18,381 nt of DNA from ZC4RG30 sp965652645 (GCA_965652645.1 CBFGXE010000048.1:1-18381); one strand, 5' to 3'. Numbered from the stretch's first letter, positions 1-8,892 are shown. The notes: a model not told the origin generated them from the sequence alone. Program-made: numbers and translations.

Positions 1-653
1 AAGGCGATGGCGGCCACCACGAAGGCGACGGCGAGGATGTAGCCCAGGCCCGGGTCATCACCCAGCCGCGCGGACAGTTCACCCAGCTCCAGCGTGCCGG
101 TCATGCCATACAGCACCGACATGCCGAACAGCAGCACGCCGCTGGCCAGCGCGCCCAGCACGAAGTATTTGATGGCGGCCTCGGCGGCGACGCCCGACTC
201 GCGGTCGAAGGCCACCAGCGCATACAGCGACAGCGACAGCAGCTCCAGGCCGATGTAGATGGTGAGCAGGTGCGGCGCGGAGGCCATCACCAGCACGCCC
301 AGCAATGCGCTGAGGGTGAGCACGTAGTACTCGCCCTTCATCAGCCCGCGCCGCGCCAGGTAATTGCGGCTGTAGAACAGCGCCATGGCGGTGAACACGA
401 AGGCGCAGACCTTCAGCAGCGCGCTGGCGCGGTCGGCCACGTACAGGCCGTCGAAGGCCACGGTGCGGATGTCGATGCCCTGCCGCCAGGTGAGCACGGC
501 GCCCACCAGCAGCACCGCCAGGGTGAAGGTGGCCGTGCGGCCGGTGTTCCTGCCTGCGATGAACAGGTCGAACAGCAGCACCACGCAGATGCCCGCGGTC
601 AGGTAGATCTCGGGCAGGCCCAGGGCCAGCTCGCTGGAGGAGAAAGGCGTCAT
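1..653 (-). CDS. nuoN: NADH-quinone oxidoreductase subunit N, N-terminal part
   Basis: Membrane-arm subunit of complex I, an antiporter-like proton-pumping protein of the inner membrane. Only the first 217 residues lie in the window; the family is normally about 480 residues, so over half is missing at the edge. The visible part is very hydrophobic, with several membrane helices. It has the family motif GLELLSLSLYAL, whose Glu137 matches the conserved glutamate of the proton channel, and Lys162 in AAIKYFVLGALASG matches the conserved lysine. The ATG at 653 overlaps the nuoM stop as ATGA, which implies coupled translation; there is no clear separate ribosome binding site. Last gene of the nuo operon. 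Identity is clear from motifs and position. Confidence 0.95.
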   Translation of the reverse strand, partial: MTPFSSSELALGLPEIYLTAGICVVLLFDLFIAGRNTGRTATFTLAVLLVGAVLTWRQGIDIRTVAFDGLYVADRASALLKVCAFVFTAMALFYSRNYLARRGLMKGEYYVLTLSALLGVLVMASAPHLLTIYIGLELLSLSLYALVAFDRESGVAAEAAIKYFVLGALASGVLLFGMSVLYGMTGTLELGELSARLGDDPGLGYILAVAFVVAAIA

Positions 654-2158
654 AGCTTGGTACCCAGTATCTGCTGGGCGAGTTGTTCGATGGTGCCGCG
701 CATCACGTCCAGCAGCGGCGCCGGCCACAGGCCCAGCAGCAGCACCGCCACCGCCAGCATGGCCAGCACCAGGAATTCACGGCCGTCGATGTCCTTCATC
801 TCCGCCACGTGGTGGTTGGCCACCGCGCCGAAGATGGTGCGCTTCACCAGCCACAGGGTGTAGGCAGCGCCCAGGATCAGCGTGAGCGCGGCCAGTGCGG
901 CGTACCAGAAGTTGGCCTTGAAGGCGGCCAGCACCACCAGAAACTCGCCGACGAAACCCGAGGTGCCCGGCAGGCCGGCATTGGCCATGGCGAAGAACAC
1001 CGCGAAGGCGCCGAACACCGGCATGGTGTTGATCACGCCGCCATAGGCGCTGATCTCGCGGCTGTGCACGCGGTCGTACATTACGCCGATGCACAGGAAC
1101 ATGGCGCCGGAGATCAGGCCGTGGGAGATCATCTGCACCATGGCGCCGTCCAGGCCCATGCCCGCCCCCGCCGACGATCCCGTGGTGCCGACGATGTCAT
1201 AGGCCAGTACCGCGCCCAACGTGACGAAGCCCATGTGCGCGATGGAGGAATAGGCCACCAGCTTCTTCATGTCCTGCTGCACCAGGGCGACAAAGCCGAT
1301 GTACACCACCGCGACCAGCGACAGGGAGATGATCAGCCAGTCCAGCTCGCGGCCGGCATCCGGCGCGATCGGCAGCGCGAAGCGCAGCAGGCCGTAACCG
1401 CCCATTTTCAGCATGATGGCCGCCAGCACCACGGAGCCGCCGGTGGGCGCCTCCACGTGCGCGTCTGGCAACCAGGTGTGCACCGGCCACATGGGCACCT
1501 TCACCGCGAAGGCGGCCAGGAAAGCCAGGAAGATCCAGCGCTGCTCGGTGAGCGAGAGTTTCAGGGCCTGCAGCACGCCGATGTCGTAGTCGCCGGCCTT
1601 CAGGTACATGTAGATCAGCGCCACCAGCATGAACACCGACCCGAGGAAGGTGTACAGGAAGAACTTGATGGTGGCGTAGATGCGCCGCGGGCCGCCCCAG
1701 ATGCCGATGATGAGGAACATCGGGATCAGCATGGCTTCCCAGAAGAAGTAGAACAGCAGCGCGTCCATGGCCGCGAACACGCCGATCATCAGGCCTTCCA
1801 TGATGAGGAAGGCCGCCAGGTACTGCGCCACCCGCTTCGTCACCGAGTTCCAGGCAGCGATCACCACCGGCACGGTGATGAAGGCGGTCAGGATGATCAG
1901 CGGCACGGACAGCCCGTCCACGCCCAGGTGGTAGTCGGCGCTGAAGGCCGGGATCCAGGGCAGCCGCTGCTGGAACTGGAAGGCCGCCGTGGCGCCGTCG
2001 AAGCCGGTGTACAGCGGGATGCTGAAGGCCAGCGTGGCAAGTGCAGTCACCAGCGCCACCCAACGGGCCGCGGCCACGCGCTGCTCGCCGAGTGCCAGCA
2101 GTACCACGCCGCCCGCGATGGGCAGCCAGATCAGGATGGAAAGAAGGATGTCGTTCAT
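650..2158 (-). CDS. nuoM: NADH-quinone oxidoreductase subunit M
   Basis: Antiporter-like proton-pumping subunit of the complex I membrane arm. 502 residues, close to the usual length of about 500, and hydrophobic throughout (about 14 helices by family). Conserved charged residues are visible: Glu141 in FFWEAMLIPMF, Lys220 in AFAVKVPMWPVHTWLPDAHVE, and Glu405 in GTSGFVGEF. Between helices, residues about 324-338 form a Gly/Ser/Ala-rich insertion before the conserved MISHGLISGAMFL; from memory this segment is shorter in many relatives. The ATG start lies 6 bp after the nuoL stop, and the TGA overlaps the nuoN start by 4 bp (ATGA). Intact, nothing broken. Confidence 0.97.
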   Translation of the reverse strand: MNDILLSILIWLPIAGGVVLLALGEQRVAAARWVALVTALATLAFSIPLYTGFDGATAAFQFQQRLPWIPAFSADYHLGVDGLSVPLIILTAFITVPVVIAAWNSVTKRVAQYLAAFLIMEGLMIGVFAAMDALLFYFFWEAMLIPMFLIIGIWGGPRRIYATIKFFLYTFLGSVFMLVALIYMYLKAGDYDIGVLQALKLSLTEQRWIFLAFLAAFAVKVPMWPVHTWLPDAHVEAPTGGSVVLAAIMLKMGGYGLLRFALPIAPDAGRELDWLIISLSLVAVVYIGFVALVQQDMKKLVAYSSIAHMGFVTLGAVLAYDIVGTTGSSAGAGMGLDGAMVQMISHGLISGAMFLCIGVMYDRVHSREISAYGGVINTMPVFGAFAVFFAMANAGLPGTSGFVGEFLVVLAAFKANFWYAALAALTLILGAAYTLWLVKRTIFGAVANHHVAEMKDIDGREFLVLAMLAVAVLLLGLWPAPLLDVMRGTIEQLAQQILGTKL

Positions 2159-2164
2159 GTCGGC

Positions 2165-4225
2165 CTAGCGCGCCACCAGGTACCAGCCCAGCAAGACTGC
2201 AAGACCGATCACCATCCAGAAGGCATAGGTATAGAGGAATCCGGTCTGCACGCGGCGTGCGATGCCCGCCACCCACTTCACCGTGAAGGCCGAGCCGTTC
2301 ACCAGCGCGCCGTCGATCACCAACTGGTCACCGGCCTTCCACAGCAAGGTGCCCAGCAGGCGCGAGAGGCGCGCGATCACGTTCTCGTTGAACCAGTCGA
2401 AGTAGTACTTGTTGTTCAGCAGCGTCACCAGCGGCTTCAGCTTCAGGGCGATCACGCCCGGCAGGTCCGGCCGCTTCAGGTACAGGAACCAGGCCGCGAC
2501 CACGCCGGCGGCAGCCAGCCAGAACGGCAGGGTCATGAAGCCGTGCAGGGCCATGCCACCCGGGTGCGCGGCATGCTCGGCCACGTGGTGCATGGCCTCG
2601 TGCCCGGAGGCCATGTAGATGGCATTGCCGAAGAAGTCGCCGGCGAGCATGGGAGCGACGGTCAGGCCGCCGATCACCAGCGAGGGGATGGCCAGCAGCA
2701 CCAGCGGTACCCATACCACGGCGGGGCTCTCATGGGGCTCGCCCGAATGCCCGTGCCCATGGTCATCGGGGCCATGGCTGTCATGCGCGCCGTCGCCATG
2801 GTCGTCATGGGTCGCGTGTGCGTCGTGCTCGCCCGGGAAGGGCTTGTTGCGGAAGCGCTCGGGCCCGTGGAACACCAGGAAATACATGCGGAAGCTGTAG
2901 AAGGCGGTGATGAACACGCCGGCCAGCACCGCGAAGGTGGCGTAGCCCGAGGCCCAGCCCAGGTCGCTGTGCTCCACGGCCAGGATGATGCTGTCCTTCG
3001 AGTAGAAGCCCGACAGGAATGGCGTGCCGATGAGCGCCAGCGAGCCGATCAGCGAGGTGATCCAGGTGATCTTCATGTACTTGCCGAGGCCACCCATGTT
3101 GCGGATGTCCTGGTCGTGGTGCATGCCGATGATCACGCTGCCCGCCGCAAGGAACAGCAGCGCCTTGAAGAAGGCATGCGTCATCAGGTGGAACACGCCG
3201 GCCGAATAGGCCGAGGCGCCCAGCGCCACCGTCATGTAACCCAGTTGCGAGAGCGTGGAATAGGCCACCACGCGCTTGATGTCGTTCTGCACGATGCCCA
3301 GCAGGCCCATGAACAGCGCCGTGGTGGCGCCGATCACCAGGATGAACTGCAGCGCGGCCTCCGAACCCTCGAACAGCGGCGACATGCGCGCCACCATGAA
3401 GATGCCCGCGGTCACCATCGTCGCGGCGTGGATCAGCGCCGAGATCGGGGTCGGGCCTTCCATGGAGTCCGGCAGCCAGACGTGCAGCGGCACCTGTGCC
3501 GACTTGCCCATGGCGCCGATGAACAGGCAGATGCAGATCATCGTCAGGGCATTCCAGCCCTCCCCGCCCAGCACGAAGAAGTTCTGGCCGGCGATGCGCT
3601 CCACCGCAGCAAAGGCGTCGCTGTACTGCAGGGAGCCGGTGAAATAGACCACGCCGGCAATGCCCAGCAGGAAGCCGAAGTCGCCCACGCGGTTGACCAG
3701 GAAGGCCTTCATGTTGGCGAAGATCGCCGTCGGGCGCGTGTACCAGAAGCCGATCAGCAGGTAGGAGACCAGGCCCACCGCCTCCCAGCCAAAGAACAGC
3801 TGCAGGAAGTTGTTGGCCATCACCAGCATCAGCATCGAGAAGGTGAACAGGCTGATGTAGCTGAAGAAACGCTTGAAGCCCGGATCATCCTGCATGTAGC
3901 CGATGGTGTAGATGTGCACGCACAGCGACACGAAGGTCACCACCGCCATCATCATCGCGGTGAGCGGATCGACCAGGAAGCCGATCTCCATGCGGATGCC
4001 GTCGCTCACCAGCCAGGTGTAGACGGCCTCGTTGAACACCGGCGCGCCGTCGAAGGCCACCTGCTTGAGCACCACCAGCGACAGCAGGCAGGAGGTGGCC
4101 ACGCCGGCGATGGTCACGCCGGCCGCGCCGGCACGCGGGATCCACCGCCCGCCCAGGCCGGCCACGATGGCCGCCAGTAGCGGCAGCAGCGGGATCCACA
4201 GCAGCAGAGTCGGATTCAGGCCCAC
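2165..4225 (-). CDS. nuoL: NADH-quinone oxidoreductase subunit L
   Basis: Largest antiporter-like subunit, at the far end of the complex I membrane arm; its long C-terminal lateral helix braces the other pump subunits (family knowledge). 686 residues. Conserved channel residues: Glu148 in FFGWEAVGLVSYLL, Lys241 in GAMGKSAQVPLHVWLPDSMEGP, and Lys410 in SGFYSKDSI. A His/Asp/Gly-rich hydrophilic stretch (residues about 466-498, ten His) and a second His cluster (542-561, six His) lie between late membrane helices. Start: the frame begins with GTG at 4225, 4 bp after the nuoK stop, giving MGLNPTLLLWIPLLPL, a normal family N-terminus. An ATG three bases upstream is out of frame and reaches a stop at once. 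A weak AAGGG sits about 13 nt upstream, so coupling to nuoK is likely. Confidence 0.97.
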   Translation of the reverse strand: MGLNPTLLLWIPLLPLLAAIVAGLGGRWIPRAGAAGVTIAGVATSCLLSLVVLKQVAFDGAPVFNEAVYTWLVSDGIRMEIGFLVDPLTAMMMAVVTFVSLCVHIYTIGYMQDDPGFKRFFSYISLFTFSMLMLVMANNFLQLFFGWEAVGLVSYLLIGFWYTRPTAIFANMKAFLVNRVGDFGFLLGIAGVVYFTGSLQYSDAFAAVERIAGQNFFVLGGEGWNALTMICICLFIGAMGKSAQVPLHVWLPDSMEGPTPISALIHAATMVTAGIFMVARMSPLFEGSEAALQFILVIGATTALFMGLLGIVQNDIKRVVAYSTLSQLGYMTVALGASAYSAGVFHLMTHAFFKALLFLAAGSVIIGMHHDQDIRNMGGLGKYMKITWITSLIGSLALIGTPFLSGFYSKDSIILAVEHSDLGWASGYATFAVLAGVFITAFYSFRMYFLVFHGPERFRNKPFPGEHDAHATHDDHGDGAHDSHGPDDHGHGHSGEPHESPAVVWVPLVLLAIPSLVIGGLTVAPMLAGDFFGNAIYMASGHEAMHHVAEHAAHPGGMALHGFMTLPFWLAAAGVVAAWFLYLKRPDLPGVIALKLKPLVTLLNNKYYFDWFNENVIARLSRLLGTLLWKAGDQLVIDGALVNGSAFTVKWVAGIARRVQTGFLYTYAFWMVIGLAVLLGWYLVAR

Positions 4226-4229
4226 GTCA

Positions 4230-4535
4230 TCAACCCTTCAGCGTTCCGATGTCGGTCACGTTGATGCTGTTCTTCCTGCGGAACAGCACCACCAGGATGG
4301 CAAGCCCGATCGCCGCCTCGGCCGCCGCCACCGTCAGCACGAAGAACACGAACACCTGGCCGTCGATGTTGCCCAGGTAGCGCGAGAAGGCCACGAAATT
4401 GATGTTGGCCGCCAGCAGCAGCAGCTCCACGCACATCAGCAGCAGGATCAGGTTCCTGCGGTTGATGAAGATGCCCGCCACCGCGATGACGAACAGCAGT
4501 CCCGAGAGGGTCAGCACATGCTGCAGGGTGATCAT
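4230..4535 (-). CDS. nuoK: NADH-quinone oxidoreductase subunit K
   Basis: Small membrane subunit of complex I with three helices, related to MrpC antiporter subunits. 101 residues, the standard length. Conserved membrane glutamates are present: Glu37 in LLLMCVELLLLAANINF and Glu73 in TVAAAEAAIGLAILVVLFRR; the first is essential for activity in characterised homologues. The frame stays open far upstream into nuoJ, but that portion is antisense-like noise. The true start is the ATG at 4535, which overlaps the nuoJ stop as ATGA and gives the family N-terminus MITLQHVLTLSGLLF. The stop is 4 bp before the nuoL GTG. Confidence 0.97.
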   Translation of the reverse strand: MITLQHVLTLSGLLFVIAVAGIFINRRNLILLLMCVELLLLAANINFVAFSRYLGNIDGQVFVFFVLTVAAAEAAIGLAILVVLFRRKNSINVTDIGTLKG

Positions 4536-5140
4536 TCGCGCTTCTCCGCCGGCATCTTCAGCACCCGGACGCGGTCCTCGCGCCGCACGGCCACCTGGGC
4601 GCTGATGTCCTGCACCTTCAGGCCCTGGCGGTGGCGCATGGTCAGCACGATGGCCGCGATGATCGCCACCAGCAGCAGCACGGCCGCCAGTTCGAAGGGA
4701 TACAGGTACCTGGTGTAGATGGCGGCGCCCAGTTCGGTGGTATTGCTCGCATCCGGGGCAGCCGGCGTGAAGCCGCCCTTCATGTCGAGGTTGCCACCCA
4801 GGCCCCTGGCCACCACCAGCAGGATGATCTCCACGCCCACCACCACGGCAGCAGCAATGCCCAGGGCCAGGTGGCCGGCGTTGTTCTTGCGCATGGCCTC
4901 GATGTCGATGTCGAGCATCATCACCACGAACAGGAACAACACCATCACGGCGCCGACGTAGACCAGCACCAGCACGATGGCGAGGAACTCCGCTTCCAGC
5001 AGCAGCCAGATGGCGGCGGCGGAGAAGAACGTGACCACCAGGCACAGCGCACTGTGCACCGGGTTCCTGAGGGCGATCACGCCCAGCGCCGCGGCGAGCA
5101 GCACCAGCGAGAAGGCGTAGAACAGGATCTGGACCAGCAA
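4532..5140 (-). CDS. nuoJ: NADH-quinone oxidoreductase subunit J
   Basis: Membrane subunit of complex I with five predicted helices. Its third helix (about residues 57-76, VLVYVGAVMVLFLFVVMML) matches the conserved segment with the pi-bulge involved in coupling quinone reduction to pumping (family knowledge). 202 residues, in the usual range. The proposed start is the TTG at 5140: it gives MLVQILFYAF, which resembles family N-termini, no in-frame ATG lies between it and the nuoI stop, and a strong purine-rich ribosome site precedes it. The hydrophilic tail after residue 168 is arginine- and lysine-rich. The stop overlaps the nuoK start (ATGA). Confidence 0.95.
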   Translation of the reverse strand: MLVQILFYAFSLVLLAAALGVIALRNPVHSALCLVVTFFSAAAIWLLLEAEFLAIVLVLVYVGAVMVLFLFVVMMLDIDIEAMRKNNAGHLALGIAAAVVVGVEIILLVVARGLGGNLDMKGGFTPAAPDASNTTELGAAIYTRYLYPFELAAVLLLVAIIAAIVLTMRHRQGLKVQDISAQVAVRREDRVRVLKMPAEKRE

Positions 5141-5144
5141 GCGA

Positions 5145-5157
5145 CTCCCCTTCCCTT
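5145..5157 (-). promoter_or_regulatory. Ribosome binding site deciding the nuoJ TTG start
   Basis: Read on the minus strand, the 16-bp nuoI-nuoJ gap contains two purine-rich blocks, AAGGG (5153-5157) and AAGGGGAG (5145-5152). They sit 12 and 4 nt before the TTG at 5140. This is the strongest Shine-Dalgarno-like sequence in the operon and stands at one of the few junctions without a stop/start overlap. It supports independent initiation at a weak start codon. Confidence 0.6.
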
Positions 5158-5642
5158 CAGCGGTACTTCGCGTCCGCGGCCTTGTCGGCGTTGATCATGG
5201 CCTCGTAGCGCTCGCCCACGGCCAGCAGCTTGTCCTTGGTCATGATGTTCTCGCCGGGATGCTCCATGTGGAACTCGTGGATGCGGGTCTCCACGATGGC
5301 ATCCACCGGGCAGGCTTCCTCGCACAGGCCGCAGTAGATGCACTTGAACAGGTCGATGTCATAGCGCGTGGTGCGGCGCGTGCCGTCCGCGCTGACGTCG
5401 GAATCGATGGTGATGGCCAGCGCGGGGCACACGGCCTCGCACAGCTTGCAGGCGATGCAGCGTTCCTCGCCGTTGGGATAACGGCGCAGCGCATGCAACC
5501 CGCGGTAGCGCACGGACTGCGGGGTCTTCTCGTCCGGGTATTCGAGCGTGACCTTGCGGCGGAACAGCGTCCGCAGCGTCACGGTCATGCCCCTGGCAAG
5601 CTCCGCGAGGGTGAAGGTCTTGATGAAGCTGGAAACGGACAT
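5157..5642 (-). CDS. nuoI: NADH-quinone oxidoreductase subunit I, 2x[4Fe-4S] ferredoxin
   Basis: Peripheral-arm subunit carrying two [4Fe-4S] clusters (N6a and N6b) that pass electrons towards the N2 cluster in NuoB. 161 residues. Two ferredoxin motifs are visible: Cys62, 65, 68 and 72 in CIACKLCEAVCP, and Cys101, 104, 107 and 111 in CIYCGLCEEACP. The N-terminal stretch with TLFRRKVTLEYPDE is the membrane-adjacent part typical of the family. The start chosen is the ATG at 5642 (MSVSSFIKTFTLAEL), sharing one base with the nuoH stop (TGATG). The frame is open 19 codons further upstream inside nuoH, but that has no family support. Confidence 0.97.
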   Translation of the reverse strand: MSVSSFIKTFTLAELARGMTVTLRTLFRRKVTLEYPDEKTPQSVRYRGLHALRRYPNGEERCIACKLCEAVCPALAITIDSDVSADGTRRTTRYDIDLFKCIYCGLCEEACPVDAIVETRIHEFHMEHPGENIMTKDKLLAVGERYEAMINADKAADAKYR

Positions 5643-6712
5643 CAGGCGCTCCACGGTCCGATCTTGAAGTAGGCCATCAGCATCTCGGCAAAGATCCACA
5701 CGATGGTCACCGGGATCAGCGCCTTCCAGCCCAGCCGCATGATCTGGTCATAGCGGTAGCGCGGGAAGGTGGCACGCAGCCACAGGAACACGCAGAGGAA
5801 GAAGAAGATCTTCGCCGCCAGCCAGTGGGTGCCGTCGTTCAGCAGCATGCCCAGCACCGGAACCTGGAACAGGGCGGCGTCCGCGGCCAGGTAACCGTGC
5901 AGCGGGCTCTGCCAGCCGCCGAAGAAGAACACTGCCGTCAGCGCCGCGATCAGGATCATGTTGGCGTATTCGGCGAGGAAGAACATCGCGAAGCCCGCGC
6001 CGGAATATTCCACGTGGAAGCCGGCCACGATCTCTGACTCGCCCTCGGCCACGTCGAAGGGCGCACGGTTGGTCTCGGCGACGCCGGAGATGAAATACAC
6101 GATGAACAGCGGGAACAGCCAGAACCAGTTCCACGACAGGAACCCGCCGGACTGCTGCTCGACGATGGTGCCGAGGTTCAGGCTGCCGGCGGCCATCAGC
6201 ACGCCCACCAGCGCGAAGCCCATCGCGATCTCGTAGGCGACGATCTGCGCCGCCGAGCGCATGGCGCCCAGGAAGGCGTACTTGGAGTTGGATGCCCAGC
6301 CGGCCAGGATCACGCCATACACGCCCACCGAAGTGAGCGAGAGGATGTAGAGCAGGCCGGCGTCGATGTCGGCGATGGCGAACCCGGGTGCCACGGGCAC
6401 CGCCGCCCACAATGCAAAGGCAGGGATCAGCGTGATGGCCGGCGCGAGCCGGAACAGCACGCCATTGGCCTGCTTCGGCACCACGATTTCCTTGATCAGG
6501 AGCTTGATCACGTCGGCAAAGGGCTGGCCGAAGCCGGGCAGGATGCCCAGCAGGCGCACGCGGTTCGGCCCCTTGCGCACCTGCATCCAGCCGATGAGCT
6601 TGCGCTCCCACAGCGTGAGGTAGGCGACACAAAGGATGATCACGACCGTCAGCACCACGATCCACACCGTGGAGTGCACGAACCCGGGCAGGCTGTTCCA
6701 GAAATCAAGCAT
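5642..6712 (-). CDS. nuoH: NADH-quinone oxidoreductase subunit H
   Basis: Membrane subunit at the junction of the two arms, contributing to the quinone-binding chamber. 356 residues with about eight hydrophobic helices, a normal length. Highly conserved loops are visible: ERKLIGWMQVRKGPNRV (residues 36-52), AETNRAPFD (212-220) followed by the acidic EGESEIVAGF, and WLRATFPRYRYDQIM (311-325). The ATG at 6712 is 2 bp after the nuoG stop. The stop shares one base with the nuoI start. No anomaly seen. Confidence 0.97.
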   Translation of the reverse strand: MLDFWNSLPGFVHSTVWIVVLTVVIILCVAYLTLWERKLIGWMQVRKGPNRVRLLGILPGFGQPFADVIKLLIKEIVVPKQANGVLFRLAPAITLIPAFALWAAVPVAPGFAIADIDAGLLYILSLTSVGVYGVILAGWASNSKYAFLGAMRSAAQIVAYEIAMGFALVGVLMAAGSLNLGTIVEQQSGGFLSWNWFWLFPLFIVYFISGVAETNRAPFDVAEGESEIVAGFHVEYSGAGFAMFFLAEYANMILIAALTAVFFFGGWQSPLHGYLAADAALFQVPVLGMLLNDGTHWLAAKIFFFLCVFLWLRATFPRYRYDQIMRLGWKALIPVTIVWIFAEMLMAYFKIGPWSA

Positions 6713-6714
6713 GC

Positions 6715-8892
6715 TCAGGCCCCCGCCTCGCCATGCACGCGCCGGTGCGCGCGGGCCTCACGCGTGCGCTGCAGCGCCACTGCCCGGCGCACGATGCCAT
6801 CGCTCTGGTACATGGGAACGTCGGTGACCGTCACGGGGCCCTCGCCCAGGGGAGCCGTGCTGGCGGGCACCGGCGGCAGCGGGCGCGCATTGCGCTCCAC
6901 GAGCACGCGCAGCGCATCGCGCACTTCCTCTGAAGACACCGCATCGAAGCCCTGCAGGTCGAGCAGGTTGCCCAGCACGCGCAGCACCTTCCAGCCGGGG
7001 CGCGCCTCCCCCACCGGCTGCGCCGCGCCGGGGAAGCTCTGCCACTGGCCCTCGAGGTTCACGTAGGTGCCCGAGGTCTCGGCGAAAGTGCCGATGGGCA
7101 GCAGCACGCTGGCCACCGACTTCAGTTCATCGGTCACGAAGGGCGAGGCTGCCACCACGAACCGCGCCTGGCGCAGGGTCTCCAGTGCCTTCGGATGCAG
7201 GGCATCCTGCGGCTCCATGTCCCACAGCAGGTAGGCGTCAAGCGCACTGGAAAGCATGGCGCCTGCCGTGAGCCCGCTGCGCGCACGCGGCACGCCGCCG
7301 GCGGCCCGATGCGGCAGCACGCCGGCCAGGTGCGCGCCGGCGGCATTGCCGCCCTCGGCGAGCACGCCCACCTGCGCACCGGTGGCCTCGGCGAGCCGCA
7401 GCACCGCCGCACGCAGCGTGGAATACTGCGGATGACGCAGCGCCAGGGCGCCCAGCCAGATGGCCTTGCGCTGCGCGCCGCGCAGCTGCTCGACGATCTC
7501 GCGGTGCCGGTCAGTGATGGTGGCAGTGGCCACGCCCACCGGGTCCCGGCCCGCCACGGACAGCAACGCATTGAGCTGCGCCAGCTGCGCGGCCGGCGCC
7601 TCAACGAGCTGCGCCACCACCGGGAAGAGGTATTCAAACTGGGCCGGGTTCAGGAAGCTCACCTTGCAGCCGGCCACTGCCGCCTTGCGCACGCGATGCG
7701 CCAGCAGCGGCAGCTCGCGCCGCAGGTTCGAGCCGACCACCAGCAGGGCCTGCAGGGAGTCGACGTCGGCGATGGTGCCGCCCAGCGAGGGCAGCGCGGG
7801 ATCGGCCGCATCGGCGGTAAAATCCAGCTGCCGCAGGCGATGGTCGATGTTGGTCGTGCCCAGGCCCTCGGCCAGCTGGCCCAGCAGCGAATATTCCTCG
7901 ATCGTGGAGGAAGCACCGGCCAGCACGCCAAGGCGATCAGCCGCGGCCTCCTTCAAGCCCTTCGCGGCGGCCTCGAGGGCCGACTGCCAGTCGGTTTCCA
8001 GCCACACGCCATCGGCATCGCGCACCATGGGGGTGCGCAGGCGGTCGGGGCTGTAGATGCCCTCGTAGGAGTAGCGGTCGCGGTCGGCGATCCAGCACTC
8101 GTTGATGGCCTCGTTCTGGCGCGGCACCACGCGCATCAGGCGGCCGCGCAGCACGTGGCCGTAGAGGTTGGTGCCAAGCCCGTCGTGTGGCGACACCAGC
8201 GGCACCTGTGTCATCTCCCAGGCCCGGGCACGGTAGCGGAAGGGCTTGCTGTTCAGCGCGCCCACCGGGCAGAGGTCGATGATGTTGCCGGAGAGTTCGT
8301 GGTCGACGCTCTTCTCGACGTAGGTGCCGATCTCGTTGTTCTCGCCGCGGTTGTTGGTGCCCAGCTCGGGAAAGCCGGCGATCTCCTGGCCGAAACGCAC
8401 GCAGCGCGTGCAATGGATGCAGCGCGTCATGTCGGTGGAGACCAGCGGTCCCAGGTTCTTGTCCTTCACCACGCGCTTGCGTTCCGCGAAGCGCGATACG
8501 TCGCGGCCGTAGCCCAGGGCCAGGTCCTGCAGCTCGCACTCGCCGCCCTGGTCGCAGATGGGGCAGTCGAGCGGATGGTTGATCAGCAGGAATTCCATCA
8601 CCGACTTCTGCGCGGCAATGGCCTTGGGCGAGCGGGTATGCACCACCATGCCATCCATCACCGGCGTGGCGCAGGCGGGCATGGGCTTGGGAGCCTTTTC
8701 CACCTCGACCAGGCACATGCGGCAGTTGGCCGCCACAGGCAACTTGTCGTGGTAACAGAAACGCGGCACGTAGACGCCGTTGGCGTCGGTGACGCGGATC
8801 AGCATCTCGCCCTTCTTCGCCTGTACGGAGACGCCGTCGACGGTGACGGTGACGGTGTCGCTGGCCGGGGCGACCGGAGGCGCGGCGCTCAT
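6715..8892 (-). CDS. nuoG: NADH-quinone oxidoreductase subunit G
   Basis: Large peripheral-arm iron-sulfur subunit of complex I. 725 residues, shorter than E. coli NuoG (about 908). Order: an N-terminal [2Fe-2S] ferredoxin domain with Cys46, 57, 60 and 74; the His-Cys3 cluster motif His106, Cys110, 113 and 119 in HPLDCPICDQGGEC; a [4Fe-4S] motif Cys158, 161 and 164 with Cys208 in DLCPVGAL; then a degenerate molybdopterin-oxidoreductase-like domain to the end. The four extra cysteines that carry cluster N7 in E. coli, expected shortly after residue 220, are absent. The start is the ATG at 8892, overlapping the nuoF stop (ATGA). The frame continues open for about 400 codons upstream inside nuoF, but this is a shadow, not a fusion. 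Confidence 0.96.
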   Translation of the reverse strand: MSAAPPVAPASDTVTVTVDGVSVQAKKGEMLIRVTDANGVYVPRFCYHDKLPVAANCRMCLVEVEKAPKPMPACATPVMDGMVVHTRSPKAIAAQKSVMEFLLINHPLDCPICDQGGECELQDLALGYGRDVSRFAERKRVVKDKNLGPLVSTDMTRCIHCTRCVRFGQEIAGFPELGTNNRGENNEIGTYVEKSVDHELSGNIIDLCPVGALNSKPFRYRARAWEMTQVPLVSPHDGLGTNLYGHVLRGRLMRVVPRQNEAINECWIADRDRYSYEGIYSPDRLRTPMVRDADGVWLETDWQSALEAAAKGLKEAAADRLGVLAGASSTIEEYSLLGQLAEGLGTTNIDHRLRQLDFTADAADPALPSLGGTIADVDSLQALLVVGSNLRRELPLLAHRVRKAAVAGCKVSFLNPAQFEYLFPVVAQLVEAPAAQLAQLNALLSVAGRDPVGVATATITDRHREIVEQLRGAQRKAIWLGALALRHPQYSTLRAAVLRLAEATGAQVGVLAEGGNAAGAHLAGVLPHRAAGGVPRARSGLTAGAMLSSALDAYLLWDMEPQDALHPKALETLRQARFVVAASPFVTDELKSVASVLLPIGTFAETSGTYVNLEGQWQSFPGAAQPVGEARPGWKVLRVLGNLLDLQGFDAVSSEEVRDALRVLVERNARPLPPVPASTAPLGEGPVTVTDVPMYQSDGIVRRAVALQRTREARAHRRVHGEAGA

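Noticed and set aside
2732..2827. A tandem DNA repeat or CRISPR-like array, suggested by recurring GTCAT/CATGG bases
   Set aside because: These are His and Asp codons of the NuoL loop; units are irregular with no constant repeat or spacer length.
683..4180. A 1165-codon open frame on the plus strand
   Set aside because: It lies wholly antisense to nuoM and nuoL, is packed with His, Gln, Arg and Ala, has no domain I recognise, and is the expected shadow of GC-rich codons on the opposite strand.
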